Source: Leclercia adecarboxylata (GTDB lineage Bacteria; Pseudomonadota; Gammaproteobacteria; Enterobacterales; Enterobacteriaceae). From it: a stretch of 64,000 nucleotides of DNA. Within the stretch, counting starts at the first letter, position 1. The number at the start of each line of letters is the position of its first letter. A program made the translations under genes and the position numbers. A model generated the notes under the pieces. It was given only the letters and a program-made list of their open reading frames with translations, did not search any database and was not told the origin of the DNA. The stretch lies in the NCBI RefSeq assembly GCF_006874705.1, contig NZ_CP035382.1:1178001-1242000 (forward strand), read 5' to 3'. Positions 16,800 to 26,166 of the stretch are shown piece by piece.

Positions 16800-16826
16800 A
16801 TGAAATATCGTTTTAGATATCTTCAT
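16800..16826. promoter_or_regulatory. Near-palindromic operator-like site
   Basis: ATGAAATATC and GATATCTTCAT flank a 6-base centre (GTTTTA) as an almost perfect inverted repeat. It lies 250 bases upstream of the ulaA-like gene in an AT-rich region with promoter-like sequence, so it is a plausible repressor or activator site. The cognate regulator is not known. Confidence 0.4.
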
Positions 16827-17075
16827 CACAATTTGCTTTTCGGAAGTTGTTAAGATATCCGCCCATACAGACAGTAAGGTTTTTGTGCAGATAACTAACA
16901 GGTGTGAGAAACGAGGAGCATGTATTAGCGCTTTTATTTAAAAACAACACACGGATTTAACATTTTATTATTACAGCGCCAACAAAATAACCAGCGTGAT
17001 TACGCTGGTGGCATTCGCTCGGCCTGATAATTTTTTATTAACTATTTTGATATCTCTTAAATACGGAAAACTATC

Positions 17076-18329
17076 GTGGATTACATTATTAAAATACTTG
17101 GCACGCCTGCGATTATCGTCGCGTTCATTGCTTTTTTAGGCTTGGCGCTACAAAGAAGTAGCCTCACCGACATTATTAAAGGCACCCTCCTCGCCTTTAT
17201 TGGTTTTGTATTAATTAAAACCGGTGGGAGTATTCTCGGCGGCGTATTAACCATGTTCAGCGATATCTTTACCAATGCGTTTGGCTTGCGCGGGGTCGTG
17301 CCCAGCAACGAAGCGATTATGGCGCTGACCATCGATACTCTGGGCCGACCGGCGGCGTTCATCCTGTTCTTCGCGATGATCATTAACGTGCTGCTGGCCC
17401 GCTACACCCGCTTTAAATCTATTTACCTGTCGCTGCACCTGATCGTCTTTATGGCCTTCTCGGTGACCGCCGCCCTGGTGGGATTAGGTTACAGCGAGCA
17501 GTTCGCTATTATTTTCGGCTCGCTGGTCATCGGCACGTATATGGCGGTATTCCCGACTATCCTGTCACGCTTTAGCCGTAAAATTATCGGCCATAACGAT
17601 TACTGTATCGCCCACGCCGCCTCCAGCTCCTATATTATCGGTTCCTATCTCGGGAAATGGTTTGGTGATACCTCGGTCAACGTCGAAGAGGTCAAAGTCA
17701 GCGGTAAATTCAGCTTCCTGAAAAACCCGGACGTGGCGACCTTTATTACCATGTTCTTCCTGCTGGGGATCTCCTCCATCTTTGCGGAAGAAGCCTTCCT
17801 TAACAACGTGCTGGCGAATAAACCTTACTTTGTCTGGCTGCTGGAGAAATCCGCCACCTTCGCGGGCGGGTTATATATCGCCAAAAAAGGCGTGGTGATG
17901 TTCACCGAAGAGATCGTCCCGGCTTTCAAAGGCTTCTCGCAGGTCGTGGCGCCGGGTTCTGTTCCGGCCGTGGATCCGATGGTGCTGTTCGACAAGTCAC
18001 CGAACGCGGTACTGGTTGGGTTCCTGGTGAGCTTTGTGGCGGAACTGTGCTGCGTGGCGATCTTCCCGTTTATCGGTCTGCCGATCATTATCCCGGGCAT
18101 TATGGCGAGCTTTATTACCGGCGGTAGCGCGGCGATCTTTGGTAATGCAACCGGTGGGTTCCGTGGGGCGGTACTGGCGAGCTTCGTGAATGGCCTGCTG
18201 CTGTGCTTCCTGCCGGCGCTGGTTCTGCCGCTGTTTAATCACCTGGGCGTGACGGCGGTAACCTTTGCCGATCCGGACTTCACCTTCCTGTCGGCGATTA
18301 TCAAATACACCTTCGGTCTGGCGCATTAA
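17076..18329 (+). CDS. UlaA/SgaT-family PTS EIIC permease (ascorbate-type), orphan
   Basis: The 417-residue protein is an integral membrane EIIC of the L-ascorbate (SgaT/UlaA) family, with about ten to eleven membrane segments. Typical segments are LGLALQRSSLTDIIKGTL, FVLIKTGGSILGGVL, the HAASSSYIIGSYLG motif and PFIGLPIIIPGIMASFITGG. UlaA is longer (about 465) and works with separate EIIB and EIIA proteins. No EIIA or EIIB gene is found here, so partners must be encoded elsewhere or it is used alone. The substrate is not known; a pentitol or ascorbate-like compound is the default guess. It has its own terminator and is convergent with bcsZ. Confidence 0.85.
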   Translation: MDYIIKILGTPAIIVAFIAFLGLALQRSSLTDIIKGTLLAFIGFVLIKTGGSILGGVLTMFSDIFTNAFGLRGVVPSNEAIMALTIDTLGRPAAFILFFAMIINVLLARYTRFKSIYLSLHLIVFMAFSVTAALVGLGYSEQFAIIFGSLVIGTYMAVFPTILSRFSRKIIGHNDYCIAHAASSSYIIGSYLGKWFGDTSVNVEEVKVSGKFSFLKNPDVATFITMFFLLGISSIFAEEAFLNNVLANKPYFVWLLEKSATFAGGLYIAKKGVVMFTEEIVPAFKGFSQVVAPGSVPAVDPMVLFDKSPNAVLVGFLVSFVAELCCVAIFPFIGLPIIIPGIMASFITGGSAAIFGNATGGFRGAVLASFVNGLLLCFLPALVLPLFNHLGVTAVTFADPDFTFLSAIIKYTFGLAH

Positions 18330-18337
18330 TCCTGCTA

Positions 18338-18362
18338 CCGGCCCGTAATCGGGCCGGTTTTT
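18338..18362 (+). terminator. Rho-independent terminator of the ulaA-like gene
   Basis: A perfect GC-rich stem (CCGGCCCG/CGGGCCGG around a TAAT loop, 18338-18357) is followed by five T. It starts 8 bases after the permease stop codon and sits between the convergent permease and bcsZ genes. Confidence 0.92.
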
Positions 18363-18369
18363 ACTGCAT

Positions 18370-19359
18370 TTATTTCGCCAGCGACACCAGCATCTTCAGG
18401 CTCGCAGAGTAGTAATCCTCCTGAGCCGTAATCTGCGGATCGCCCGCCGGGAGCTGCCCCATCGCCAAATCACGCACCGCCAGAAGGCCGCCTTCCATCA
18501 TATAGGGCGCCGGATCGTTGGTGGTGACATTCACCCATGCAGGCGTCTGGTTACGGGCAAAGCGTCCCCAGTAAGCGGTATACGGGGCCATCAGCGGGCT
18601 GGAGGCATTCGCCCACTTGATATACAGCGGCACGCGGATCGCATCGTAGCTAAAGCGCGCCGGCCACTCTTTTGCCGGGGTCACGTGACCGTCGGCGTAG
18701 AGAGAAACCCAGTCCGCCGGCAGCTGGGTATTGCCGAAACGCATTTTCACCAGCAGCTTCTGCCCGTCATTGATCAGGTCACGCCACACCGTCAGATGAC
18801 TGCGTTTCGCAAAGTCTTCCCAGGCCGGGAAGATGAAATAGGACGGGTTAAGATTCACATAGCTGTTGAGATTAAACCCTTTCGCGCCGGGCAGCATTAC
18901 GCGGTAACCGGCAAAGCTGATCACGTTGCGGGCCAGCAGCGATTTGGTAATGGCATCCGAGGCGTTCAGATAGTTGCTGTCGTTCCACTGGGTCCCCGCT
19001 TTTAACAGCGCCCAGGCGATAAAGGTATCGCCATCGGTGGCATTGTTTTTATCCATAATCGGATCGGCCGCTACCGGGTTAAAGCGCCAGTAAAACAGGC
19101 CAGTCTGCGGGTTTTGCAGATTCTTTTTCGTCCAGTTCCAGATTTTGTCAAAACCGGCGCGATCGTTGTTACGCACCGCCATCATCATGGCGAAGCCCTG
19201 CCCCTCAGTGTGGCTCACACTGTTGTTGCCGGTATCAATGATGCGACCGTCCGCCATCAAAAATCGCGCTTTGTAACTGTCCCAGGCGGGGCCGGCAAAG
19301 GCCTGATGACTTAATATCAGCCCCAGCACCAGAACCAGGGTTTTACTTCGCTGCCACAT
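18370..19359 (-). CDS. bcsZ: Cellulase BcsZ (endo-1,4-beta-glucanase, GH8)
   Basis: It is a periplasmic glycoside hydrolase family 8 endoglucanase that trims the nascent glucan during cellulose export. The 329-residue precursor has a signal peptide (WQRSKTLVLVLGLILSHQAFA, cleaved before GPAWDSY). The catalytic acid lies in SHTEGQGFAMMMAVRN and the base in RFSYDAIRVPLYIKWA. It is the last gene of the cellulose operon, 9 bases after bcsD. E. coli BcsZ is slightly longer (368) because of C-terminal sequence, but all GH8 landmarks are present here. Confidence 0.94.
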   Translation of the reverse strand: MWQRSKTLVLVLGLILSHQAFAGPAWDSYKARFLMADGRIIDTGNNSVSHTEGQGFAMMMAVRNNDRAGFDKIWNWTKKNLQNPQTGLFYWRFNPVAADPIMDKNNATDGDTFIAWALLKAGTQWNDSNYLNASDAITKSLLARNVISFAGYRVMLPGAKGFNLNSYVNLNPSYFIFPAWEDFAKRSHLTVWRDLINDGQKLLVKMRFGNTQLPADWVSLYADGHVTPAKEWPARFSYDAIRVPLYIKWANASSPLMAPYTAYWGRFARNQTPAWVNVTTNDPAPYMMEGGLLAVRDLAMGQLPAGDPQITAQEDYYSASLKMLVSLAK

Positions 19360-19368
19360 GGCCGATCC

Positions 19369-19836
19369 TTATTGATTATTTTGATATCTGAAATGGATAA
19401 CCGTAGCCGAGGGGGATGCCTCCCGCCACAGCGATACGTGTGATTTTCCGCCCTGCTCGCGCAGCCAGCGGGCGTATAGCCCCTCCAGCACCGCGCTGAA
19501 GGCGTGGTTCCACGCCATCTGCTTCGCCTCTTCAGGCGGAACCGGCAATGCCGTATGCGCGATGCGGATCGCCGTGTCGCTGGCATCGATATCGATATAG
19601 CCCCAGTTAAAGGCTGCGAGCCGGGCGTTGATCTGCGCTTCGAGCTCGCCCACGGTATGGGCCAGCGCCAGCGGGAAGCGTTCGCCCAGCGAGTCGCCCA
19701 TCTGCACGAGGAACGAGCGGCTCTGCGCTTCGCCGACGTTGGCTACCATACTCTCAATCATCACGTGTATCAGCGAAAACCAACCGGACTGCGTCTGTTG
19801 ATTCTGGTAATACTGCAAAAGCTGTTGGTCATTCAT
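19369..19836 (-). CDS. bcsD: Cellulose synthase operon subunit D
   Basis: The 155-residue protein matches BcsD of type I cellulose operons (MNDQQLLQYYQNQQTQSGWFS, then LIHVMIESM; SFLVQMGDSLGERFPLA; LYARWLREQGGKSHVSLWR). In Komagataeibacter, BcsD forms a periplasmic octameric ring that bundles glucan chains and aids crystalline cellulose. E. coli K-12 lacks it, so its presence marks this operon as type I rather than the E. coli type II. It abuts bcsC, the two genes sharing one base at 19836. Confidence 0.9.
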   Translation of the reverse strand: MNDQQLLQYYQNQQTQSGWFSLIHVMIESMVANVGEAQSRSFLVQMGDSLGERFPLALAHTVGELEAQINARLAAFNWGYIDIDASDTAIRIAHTALPVPPEEAKQMAWNHAFSAVLEGLYARWLREQGGKSHVSLWREASPSATVIHFRYQNNQ

Positions 19837-22800
19837 TACTTATTCCCCAGAAGGTAGCGGAAGTAGAGGCTCGCGGTACTTTCGTTGTAATCACCAAAGG
19901 TGTCATAACCCACCTGCCCGCCGATGGTCATATCTTTATTCAGTTTGTAGTCCGTCGACGCGCGCAGCGTGTACCCCAGACCGTTCTCGCTGTTGCCTTT
20001 GTAGAACGCCTCTTTGGCAAAGCCACGAGCCACGTAATCTTCCAGCTGATTCTGCATAGCTTTATCCGTCGGGAAGTACGGACTCTCATCCTGGGAGTAG
20101 GACTGATAGCCCACCGAGGCTCCCAGTCCCAGCTTCCAGCTGTCGAACTTCTGGGTGTAATCCACCGGGAAGGAGACACTGATATAATCCTGCGGACTGA
20201 AATACCCCCCCTGACCGTAGCTGAAGTAGCTCAGGTTCTTGTCGAAGTTCATGTAGTTCATGTTGATGCCGGCTTTTAACTCGCGATCGGCAGCATAGTA
20301 CGGACGGAAGTAGACTCCCGCCGAGCCGTTGACGCTGGTGTTGCTCGGGACGTTTTCCCCGATGTAGTCATACACGCCAAACCCGGCGTAGAAGCCTGCA
20401 TCGGTATTGTCATAGCTCAGCTGGGCGCTGCCGCCGTTTTTGGTAACCTGGCCCCACTTCTTGCCGCTGTACTTGTCTTCTACCCCGACATACGAGAGCA
20501 GGCTGTCCACCACCGCGCGACGCTCGCCGGTCAGCACCAGCTTGAGGTAATCCGTCAGCTGCGGCGACCACTGCACGCCCCCCACCAGGGTATTCAGATC
20601 CTGGCCCAGCGGCGTGGATCCAACATCAATTTTGTACTGCTCGCCGGTAAGCGCCATCGCCACTTCGACGCCCTGCGCACTTTGCGAGCCCTGCGACGGC
20701 ACCTTGATTTTGTCGATATTCGGCAGCTCAGGCGGCGTGGTCGTGGAGGCGTCATACAGCTCTTCGGCCACCATACCCTGGATCAGCGCCCCGGTACCAA
20801 ACCGGCGGCTGGATTCATCAGACGAGGTGCCGGCATCGAGGCTGATCGGCGTGACGTTAACATCCAGACGCGAATCGCCGAACGGCACGGTAGACCACTG
20901 CAGCGGCGCCTTGATCTCCGTCAGCTTGCTCAGCCCCTCTTCACCGTCACGCGCGCGCAGGGAGGTTGAACCCCGCGCCCAGGTGGCGGTTTTGTCGACC
21001 AGCATCTCCATCATATTATCCACCTGCCGCAGCGTCCCGGCCTGGGCGGTTTCCACCGGAAGATCGGTGCGCACGGTGCCCGGCGGCGCGGTCTGTGGAT
21101 TACGAGCCAGCTGCGCCACCTGCCACGGCATCGCCTGGCCGTAGAGTGACGTAGAATCTGTCACTGCGCCCGTGCTGGACGTCCCGACAAACGGGTTGTC
21201 GGCCAGCGCCAGGCCACCCAACATCGGCGCCGTTTCGCCGTTGTTGTTCTGCAGGCCGAGCAGTTTGCCGCGCGCGGTGCGCAGGTAGCTCATCGCCTGC
21301 TGATGATTGCCCTGGGCTTCGGAGACCCGGGCCAGCAGCAGTAAGCGTTCCGGAGTGCTGTCGTTGGTCAGCCCGGCGGAAAGCTGCTTCGCTTTATCCA
21401 CGTTGTTGCTGGCCAGCGCCACGTCGATCGCCCCGGCGCGCGCATCCTGCTGCGGCGTATCGCGGGTCATCAGGTAGTCGTAAACCACCCCCGCCTCTTT
21501 GTTCATCTTCCCGGACTGATAGACGCGCGCCATGGCAAACATCAGATCGGTGTTCTGCGGATCGTTTTGCATGGCGCGGATCAGCTTGTCGTAGGCCGCC
21601 GCGTAGTTGCCCTGCACGCGCAGACGATCGGCCTCGTTGATCACGTAGCCATTGCGAATGCTCGCCAGCTGGGTCGGGGTACTGCGCGACTGCAGCTCCG
21701 GGCTGGCAAGCCAGGCCTGAGCTTCGCTGCCCAGGCCGGCCTGGTTCAGAACCGCAACCTGATCGGCATAATCCCCGGCGTTACCCTGCACGCCGCGGCG
21801 CATGTTGTCATGCACCACGCTCACCGCGGTGGTGACATCGCCACTCTGGGCCAGCATTCGCGCCAGCTTGCCGGCATCGGCCGGGCTTTGCGGCGGTCGT
21901 GCCGCCAGCGCTTTCAGGGTGTTGGCTGCCGCGGTCCGGTCGCCCTGGGCCAGATAGCGTTCGGCGACGTCCATCTGCAGGTTGTAATTGACCCGCCGGG
22001 ACAGCTCGCGCATATCGCCGTTCTGGCTCGAGGCCGGAATGCGTGACAGCAGCGTTTGCGACTGCTGCCAGGCGTTATTTTCGCTGGCGAACAGGGCGGC
22101 GGCATAGAGTTCACTGTTGCTGGCGTTCGGGCGGAACGCCGGTGCCATGGCGTTGGCCGCCTCCGCGCTACGCCCCTGCTTCTGCAGCAGACGAGCTAAA
22201 TCCAGACGCAGCCAGGGATCGGACGGATACTGCGCCGTGCCCTGCTGTAACAGGGCGATAGCGCGCTGCGGATCGCCGCTGGACACGGCCTGCTGGGCCT
22301 GACGACGGAGCGGATCGGTCGGGTTGCCCCCGGAGACGCGCGGCTGCAATTTTGCCTGCAGGCTGCCGGGAAGGGTCTGCAACATCGCCTGAGCTTCGGC
22401 GGTTTTGTTCTGCTCGCGCAGGACGTAGTAGAGGTTTTCCCGCGCCGAGCCGTTATTCGGCTGCTCGGTCAGCAGGCCGCGCAGGGTTTGTTCTGCCGCG
22501 GTGTAATCTTTGTTATGCCGCTGGACGTCGGCACGGAACAGCTTTGCCGCCGCGCCCTGCTCGCCGCTGCGCTGGGTCAGAGGAGCGCTCAGGGCCAGCG
22601 CCTGGCTGACGTTACCCTGCTTGTAGGCCGCCTGCGCCTGTGCCAGCTGGCCGTAGAATTCAGCGTCCTGCGCCTGCTGCTTACGCTCGTCAGAAGCGGT
22701 GCCGCCGAGGCTGGCCGCGCGACTCAGATACTGCGCGCCTGCGGCGTAGTCACCCTTGCGTAGGGCCACGTAGCCCATCCCGGCCAGCGCATCGGCATCT

Positions 22801-23708
22801 TCCGGGTTGGTCTTCAGCACCTGCTCAAACTGGCTGCGGGCGGTATCGGTATTGCCGCTGTTCAGCGCCACATAGCCTTCGCCCTTTGCCGCTCCGCCGA
22901 TGCTCTTGCGATAGTAATCCTGCACGGCGGTATCGTTCGGATGACGCTGGAGGTACGTCTGGTAATACGCTTCGTCGCCCGCCTGCGGCCCGAGCCACAG
23001 CAGGGCCTGACGCAGCGATTTATCCGCATCCTGACTGCCGCTGGCCAGATCCTGCAGGATGTTCATCCCCTCGCGACGGGAGCTTTCCTGATAGGTCAGC
23101 ACTTTGCCCAGCGCAACTTTGACGTTGTTATCCTGCGGATACTGCACCCGCAGCTGACGCAGCTCGCTTACCGCCTGCGAATAGAGGGACTTATCTCCCG
23201 CCATGGTCAGATAGTATTCCGGAGCCAGGCTCGGTGGCGGCTGACTGCCGGTGAACAGGGTCTGCCAGGTGGTCAGCGCGGCGGGAATGTTGCCGCTGCG
23301 CGCCTGCTGACGGGCCAGCTCCAGCTGCCCACGCGGCACCTGCTGCATCTGTTTGGCGTTATCCAGCGCCTGCAAATTCGCATCCTGCGGCGAAATCGCC
23401 TTTAAGCGCTCGCGCCACTGGGCCGCCCCTTTGATGTCACCGGCCTGCTGCGACCACAGGGCCATCAGGTACAACGCCTGGGTGTTGTTGGCATCCACCA
23501 TCAGCACTTTTTTCAGCGATTCCATCGCCAGGTTATCGTGAGATTTTTCGTGCCAGTAGTTCGCCTGGTCGAATAACGCTTTCAGCGCCGGGTTATTGGC
23601 GGATTGCGCGGCGTCCGCCGCCTGGGCACCCTGGATGCCCCCGATCGCCAGCCCGCTGAACAGGCAAAGCACAGGCAGATGTCCGGCGGTTTTGTTTTTA
23701 TTTTCCAT
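19836..23708 (-). CDS. bcsC: Cellulose synthase outer-membrane export protein BcsC
   Basis: The 1290-residue product has an N-terminal signal sequence (LPVLCLFSGLAIGGIQGAQA), a long array of tetratricopeptide repeats (about residues 40-800, for example DALAGMGYVALRKGDYAAGA) that forms the periplasmic scaffold, and a C-terminal beta-barrel (last about 350 residues, ending in LYFRYLLGNK) that lets the glucan cross the outer membrane. The ATG at 23708 is preferred, with aagggtgg upstream, over a GTG seven codons earlier that overlaps bcsB. It follows bcsB directly. The length is slightly more than E. coli BcsC (1157). Confidence 0.94.
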   Translation of the reverse strand: MENKNKTAGHLPVLCLFSGLAIGGIQGAQAADAAQSANNPALKALFDQANYWHEKSHDNLAMESLKKVLMVDANNTQALYLMALWSQQAGDIKGAAQWRERLKAISPQDANLQALDNAKQMQQVPRGQLELARQQARSGNIPAALTTWQTLFTGSQPPPSLAPEYYLTMAGDKSLYSQAVSELRQLRVQYPQDNNVKVALGKVLTYQESSRREGMNILQDLASGSQDADKSLRQALLWLGPQAGDEAYYQTYLQRHPNDTAVQDYYRKSIGGAAKGEGYVALNSGNTDTARSQFEQVLKTNPEDADALAGMGYVALRKGDYAAGAQYLSRAASLGGTASDERKQQAQDAEFYGQLAQAQAAYKQGNVSQALALSAPLTQRSGEQGAAAKLFRADVQRHNKDYTAAEQTLRGLLTEQPNNGSARENLYYVLREQNKTAEAQAMLQTLPGSLQAKLQPRVSGGNPTDPLRRQAQQAVSSGDPQRAIALLQQGTAQYPSDPWLRLDLARLLQKQGRSAEAANAMAPAFRPNASNSELYAAALFASENNAWQQSQTLLSRIPASSQNGDMRELSRRVNYNLQMDVAERYLAQGDRTAAANTLKALAARPPQSPADAGKLARMLAQSGDVTTAVSVVHDNMRRGVQGNAGDYADQVAVLNQAGLGSEAQAWLASPELQSRSTPTQLASIRNGYVINEADRLRVQGNYAAAYDKLIRAMQNDPQNTDLMFAMARVYQSGKMNKEAGVVYDYLMTRDTPQQDARAGAIDVALASNNVDKAKQLSAGLTNDSTPERLLLLARVSEAQGNHQQAMSYLRTARGKLLGLQNNNGETAPMLGGLALADNPFVGTSSTGAVTDSTSLYGQAMPWQVAQLARNPQTAPPGTVRTDLPVETAQAGTLRQVDNMMEMLVDKTATWARGSTSLRARDGEEGLSKLTEIKAPLQWSTVPFGDSRLDVNVTPISLDAGTSSDESSRRFGTGALIQGMVAEELYDASTTTPPELPNIDKIKVPSQGSQSAQGVEVAMALTGEQYKIDVGSTPLGQDLNTLVGGVQWSPQLTDYLKLVLTGERRAVVDSLLSYVGVEDKYSGKKWGQVTKNGGSAQLSYDNTDAGFYAGFGVYDYIGENVPSNTSVNGSAGVYFRPYYAADRELKAGINMNYMNFDKNLSYFSYGQGGYFSPQDYISVSFPVDYTQKFDSWKLGLGASVGYQSYSQDESPYFPTDKAMQNQLEDYVARGFAKEAFYKGNSENGLGYTLRASTDYKLNKDMTIGGQVGYDTFGDYNESTASLYFRYLLGNK

Positions 23709-23721
23709 AGTGTTACCACCC

Positions 23722-26166
23722 TTACTCACGATCTGAATCCTGTGGGTTAAGACGTTTGTGCGCGCGTTTTTTCAGTAACGAGTAGAGGCTCAGGCCAATA
23801 ATCGTCGCGAACAGCAGTCCAAAAATCGCCAGCATGGCGGAGTGCTGCGTGGCATACCACACCACCATCATGTACCAGGGCATCTGGCCGCTCGGGAACT
23901 GCGGGCCAACGCGGAAGCTGCGCACGCCGTTCTCATCGGTGATGATCGCCGTATCGCCGCGGATCCCGGCATTGATGCGGGCGGAGTTGAGGTCGGTATG
24001 CAGACGGGAAAGTTGTTCGTCGTTGCTGCCGATCGCCATCACCACCAGACGTTCCGGGTTCCACTGAGAGCGGAAGCTGACAAAGCCGCGCCAGGACTCG
24101 TTCGACGAGAAGTAGCGGTCAGCATCAACCCCCGACGCGTTCCAGTCGCCCTCCAGCCAGCTCTGCACTTTTTCCAGCAGCTTAGGCTCGCGCACGCCAA
24201 AGGTGTGCTCGTTACTGACAAACGGCGACTGGGCCAGCAGGGCGCGGTTAAAGGCGGTTTGATCCAGAGAGGAGACCGCCAGCACGTCGCTTTCGCTCAG
24301 GCGCAGCAGGTTCGCCCCGCCGGACGGCAGACCAAAGATCACGCGGTTATTGTTCAGCGCGGTGCCGGTAGCGTTACCGGAACGGGCAGAGAGATCCAGC
24401 AGGGTGCCGATCTCGCTTTCGCTCGGGTTCTCCGGCAGCAACAGCACCGTCTGCGAGAAGTCCGCCAGGCGGGTGAACGGGAACGACGCACCGACGAAGT
24501 AAGAGAGATTCGGCAGCAGCGTGAAGTGGCGTGTTTTGCTCAGGTCGATGCTGGAGTCTTCGTCAATACGGCTCTTGATGTTGTTATTGAGCAGCACGCT
24601 GCATGGCGCGGCCTCTTTGGTCTCAATATTGAAATAGAGCTGCAGCTGGTTGTCACCGTAGATCAGGTACGGCTCCAGCGGCATATTAATATGCTCCTGG
24701 CGCGCATCGCCGCCGAGCTTATGCCACAGGCTTTCGAGCAGCCCCTGTTTATTGACCGGCAGGTTACGCAGGAACGCGCCGTTGAAGGTCATCGACAGGT
24801 ACGAACGTTGCTCGTCAATCCAGCTCTCGGACGGGAACCGATAGGAAATTTTCAGTGGAATGGTGTCGCCATCCCACATAAACAGGTCGGGGGCGGCACG
24901 GAATGCCAGGGACAGCGATTCGTGCCAGATGCCGGTCACCGTCAGGCTCTGATCCTTACGCATCAGCTCGCTCAGGAGCACCGGGCGATCGGTGGCGATC
25001 CAGCGCGGGGCATCATAGGGTTTGCTGAGCGGGATGTTCTGCGCCTCAACCGGCAGGCTGGTGGTTTGGGCGTGGAACTGCCCACGCGTCAGACGCCACG
25101 CGGCGCTTCTCAGCTGTTGCTCGTTATTGCCCACCACCAGCAGCAGCTTGTAGATCGGGTTAACGGGGTTATCGACCACGTGCAGCGTGGCCCCGTTCGA
25201 GGCCGGCAGCGTTAACCCACCGATAGACTCACCCGGTTTACCCAACAGGATGCCGTTTTTTTCCGGCAGTTGGTCATGTAGCGCATCAAAGGAAATACCG
25301 CGATAGTCTGCTTCGATGCCCAGCCAGGAGGCGATCAGCGCCGCCGCCCCTACCTGCTCCGGCAGGGTTTTGCCCGGAAACGCGAAGGTCAGCCGGGTGG
25401 GCGTCATCTGCATTTCATCGAGGAACGGGCGCGGGAAGTGACTCAGATCCGCACCGATATTCAGCTGCTGCGCCTCCAGATCCAGCCGGGTGTTCGGCAT
25501 GATGGTGACCTGGTAGCTGTCCGACAGATCGCGCTGGCACAGCAGTGCATCGCCGTCATTGATTTTGAAGCTAATGTTGTTGCGTGACACCACCATAGCC
25601 GCCGGAATATCCAGCTGATAGTTCGAGACATTACTGTCGGCGGAGCCCAGCGGCACTGTCCCCAGCGGTTGGCCGTTGAGCATCAGCTGCAGGGTGGTGT
25701 TGCGTGCCGCCATCGCCGGGGAGACCTTCAGGTTCAGCTCCAGCTGGGCGTTGGTGATCACCTGATCTGCCGAGAGGGTAAAATCGATCCCGCCCTGCAG
25801 CTGGCCGCCGCTCAACACCACGCCGTTTGGCTGTCCCATCTGGGCAACGGTGATGCTGCTGGTGGTGCCAGGAGTGATGCCCATCGGTGCCGGCATCGCA
25901 GGCGCGGCATCCGGCGTCGGAACAGCCTCCGTCACCGGCGGGGTCTGGAAGGCTGGCAGGGTATCGGGAGCAGGCAGGGCCGCCGGAACCGCTTCGTCCG
26001 CAGCAGGCGCGGCATCAGCAGCGGGCTGCGCGGCGTCCGTTACCGGCGGCGGGAGATCCACCGGCAGCAGCGATTCGACGGTGGTCGGCTCTTCCGCCGT
26101 GACCGGCTGCACCAGCACGCCGAACATCAGCACCAACTGTAGCGCTTTACGGGTCATCCCTTTCAT
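23722..26166 (-). CDS. bcsB: Cellulose synthase regulatory/periplasmic subunit BcsB
   Basis: BcsB forms the inner-membrane complex with BcsA and guides the glucan through the periplasm. The 814-residue protein has a signal peptide (ALQLVLMFGVLVQPVTA), a Pro/Ala-rich linker (about residues 25-100), the carbohydrate-binding and flavodoxin-like domains of the family, and one C-terminal membrane anchor (HSAMLAIFGLLFATIIGLSL) followed by a basic tail. It overlaps bcsA by 4 bases, the start of bcsB lying inside the end of bcsA. The Pro/Ala-rich linker is longer than in E. coli BcsB. Confidence 0.94.
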   Translation of the reverse strand: MKGMTRKALQLVLMFGVLVQPVTAEEPTTVESLLPVDLPPPVTDAAQPAADAAPAADEAVPAALPAPDTLPAFQTPPVTEAVPTPDAAPAMPAPMGITPGTTSSITVAQMGQPNGVVLSGGQLQGGIDFTLSADQVITNAQLELNLKVSPAMAARNTTLQLMLNGQPLGTVPLGSADSNVSNYQLDIPAAMVVSRNNISFKINDGDALLCQRDLSDSYQVTIMPNTRLDLEAQQLNIGADLSHFPRPFLDEMQMTPTRLTFAFPGKTLPEQVGAAALIASWLGIEADYRGISFDALHDQLPEKNGILLGKPGESIGGLTLPASNGATLHVVDNPVNPIYKLLLVVGNNEQQLRSAAWRLTRGQFHAQTTSLPVEAQNIPLSKPYDAPRWIATDRPVLLSELMRKDQSLTVTGIWHESLSLAFRAAPDLFMWDGDTIPLKISYRFPSESWIDEQRSYLSMTFNGAFLRNLPVNKQGLLESLWHKLGGDARQEHINMPLEPYLIYGDNQLQLYFNIETKEAAPCSVLLNNNIKSRIDEDSSIDLSKTRHFTLLPNLSYFVGASFPFTRLADFSQTVLLLPENPSESEIGTLLDLSARSGNATGTALNNNRVIFGLPSGGANLLRLSESDVLAVSSLDQTAFNRALLAQSPFVSNEHTFGVREPKLLEKVQSWLEGDWNASGVDADRYFSSNESWRGFVSFRSQWNPERLVVMAIGSNDEQLSRLHTDLNSARINAGIRGDTAIITDENGVRSFRVGPQFPSGQMPWYMMVVWYATQHSAMLAIFGLLFATIIGLSLYSLLKKRAHKRLNPQDSDRE

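Larger units (their letters stand above)
16378..17075. other. Long intergenic region between the microcompartment operon and the ulaA-like gene
   Basis: This 698-base gap lies between two divergent genes, so it must hold the promoter of the minus-strand pduQ-to-membrane-protein operon and that of the plus-strand permease. Within it I see a candidate structured RNA (16629-16732), a near-palindrome (16800-16826) and a hairpin with stem CCAGCGT/ACGCTGG at about 16992-17009. A 69-codon minus-strand frame at 16439-16648 has no ribosome binding site or recognisable domain, and I do not call it a gene. Confidence 0.6.
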
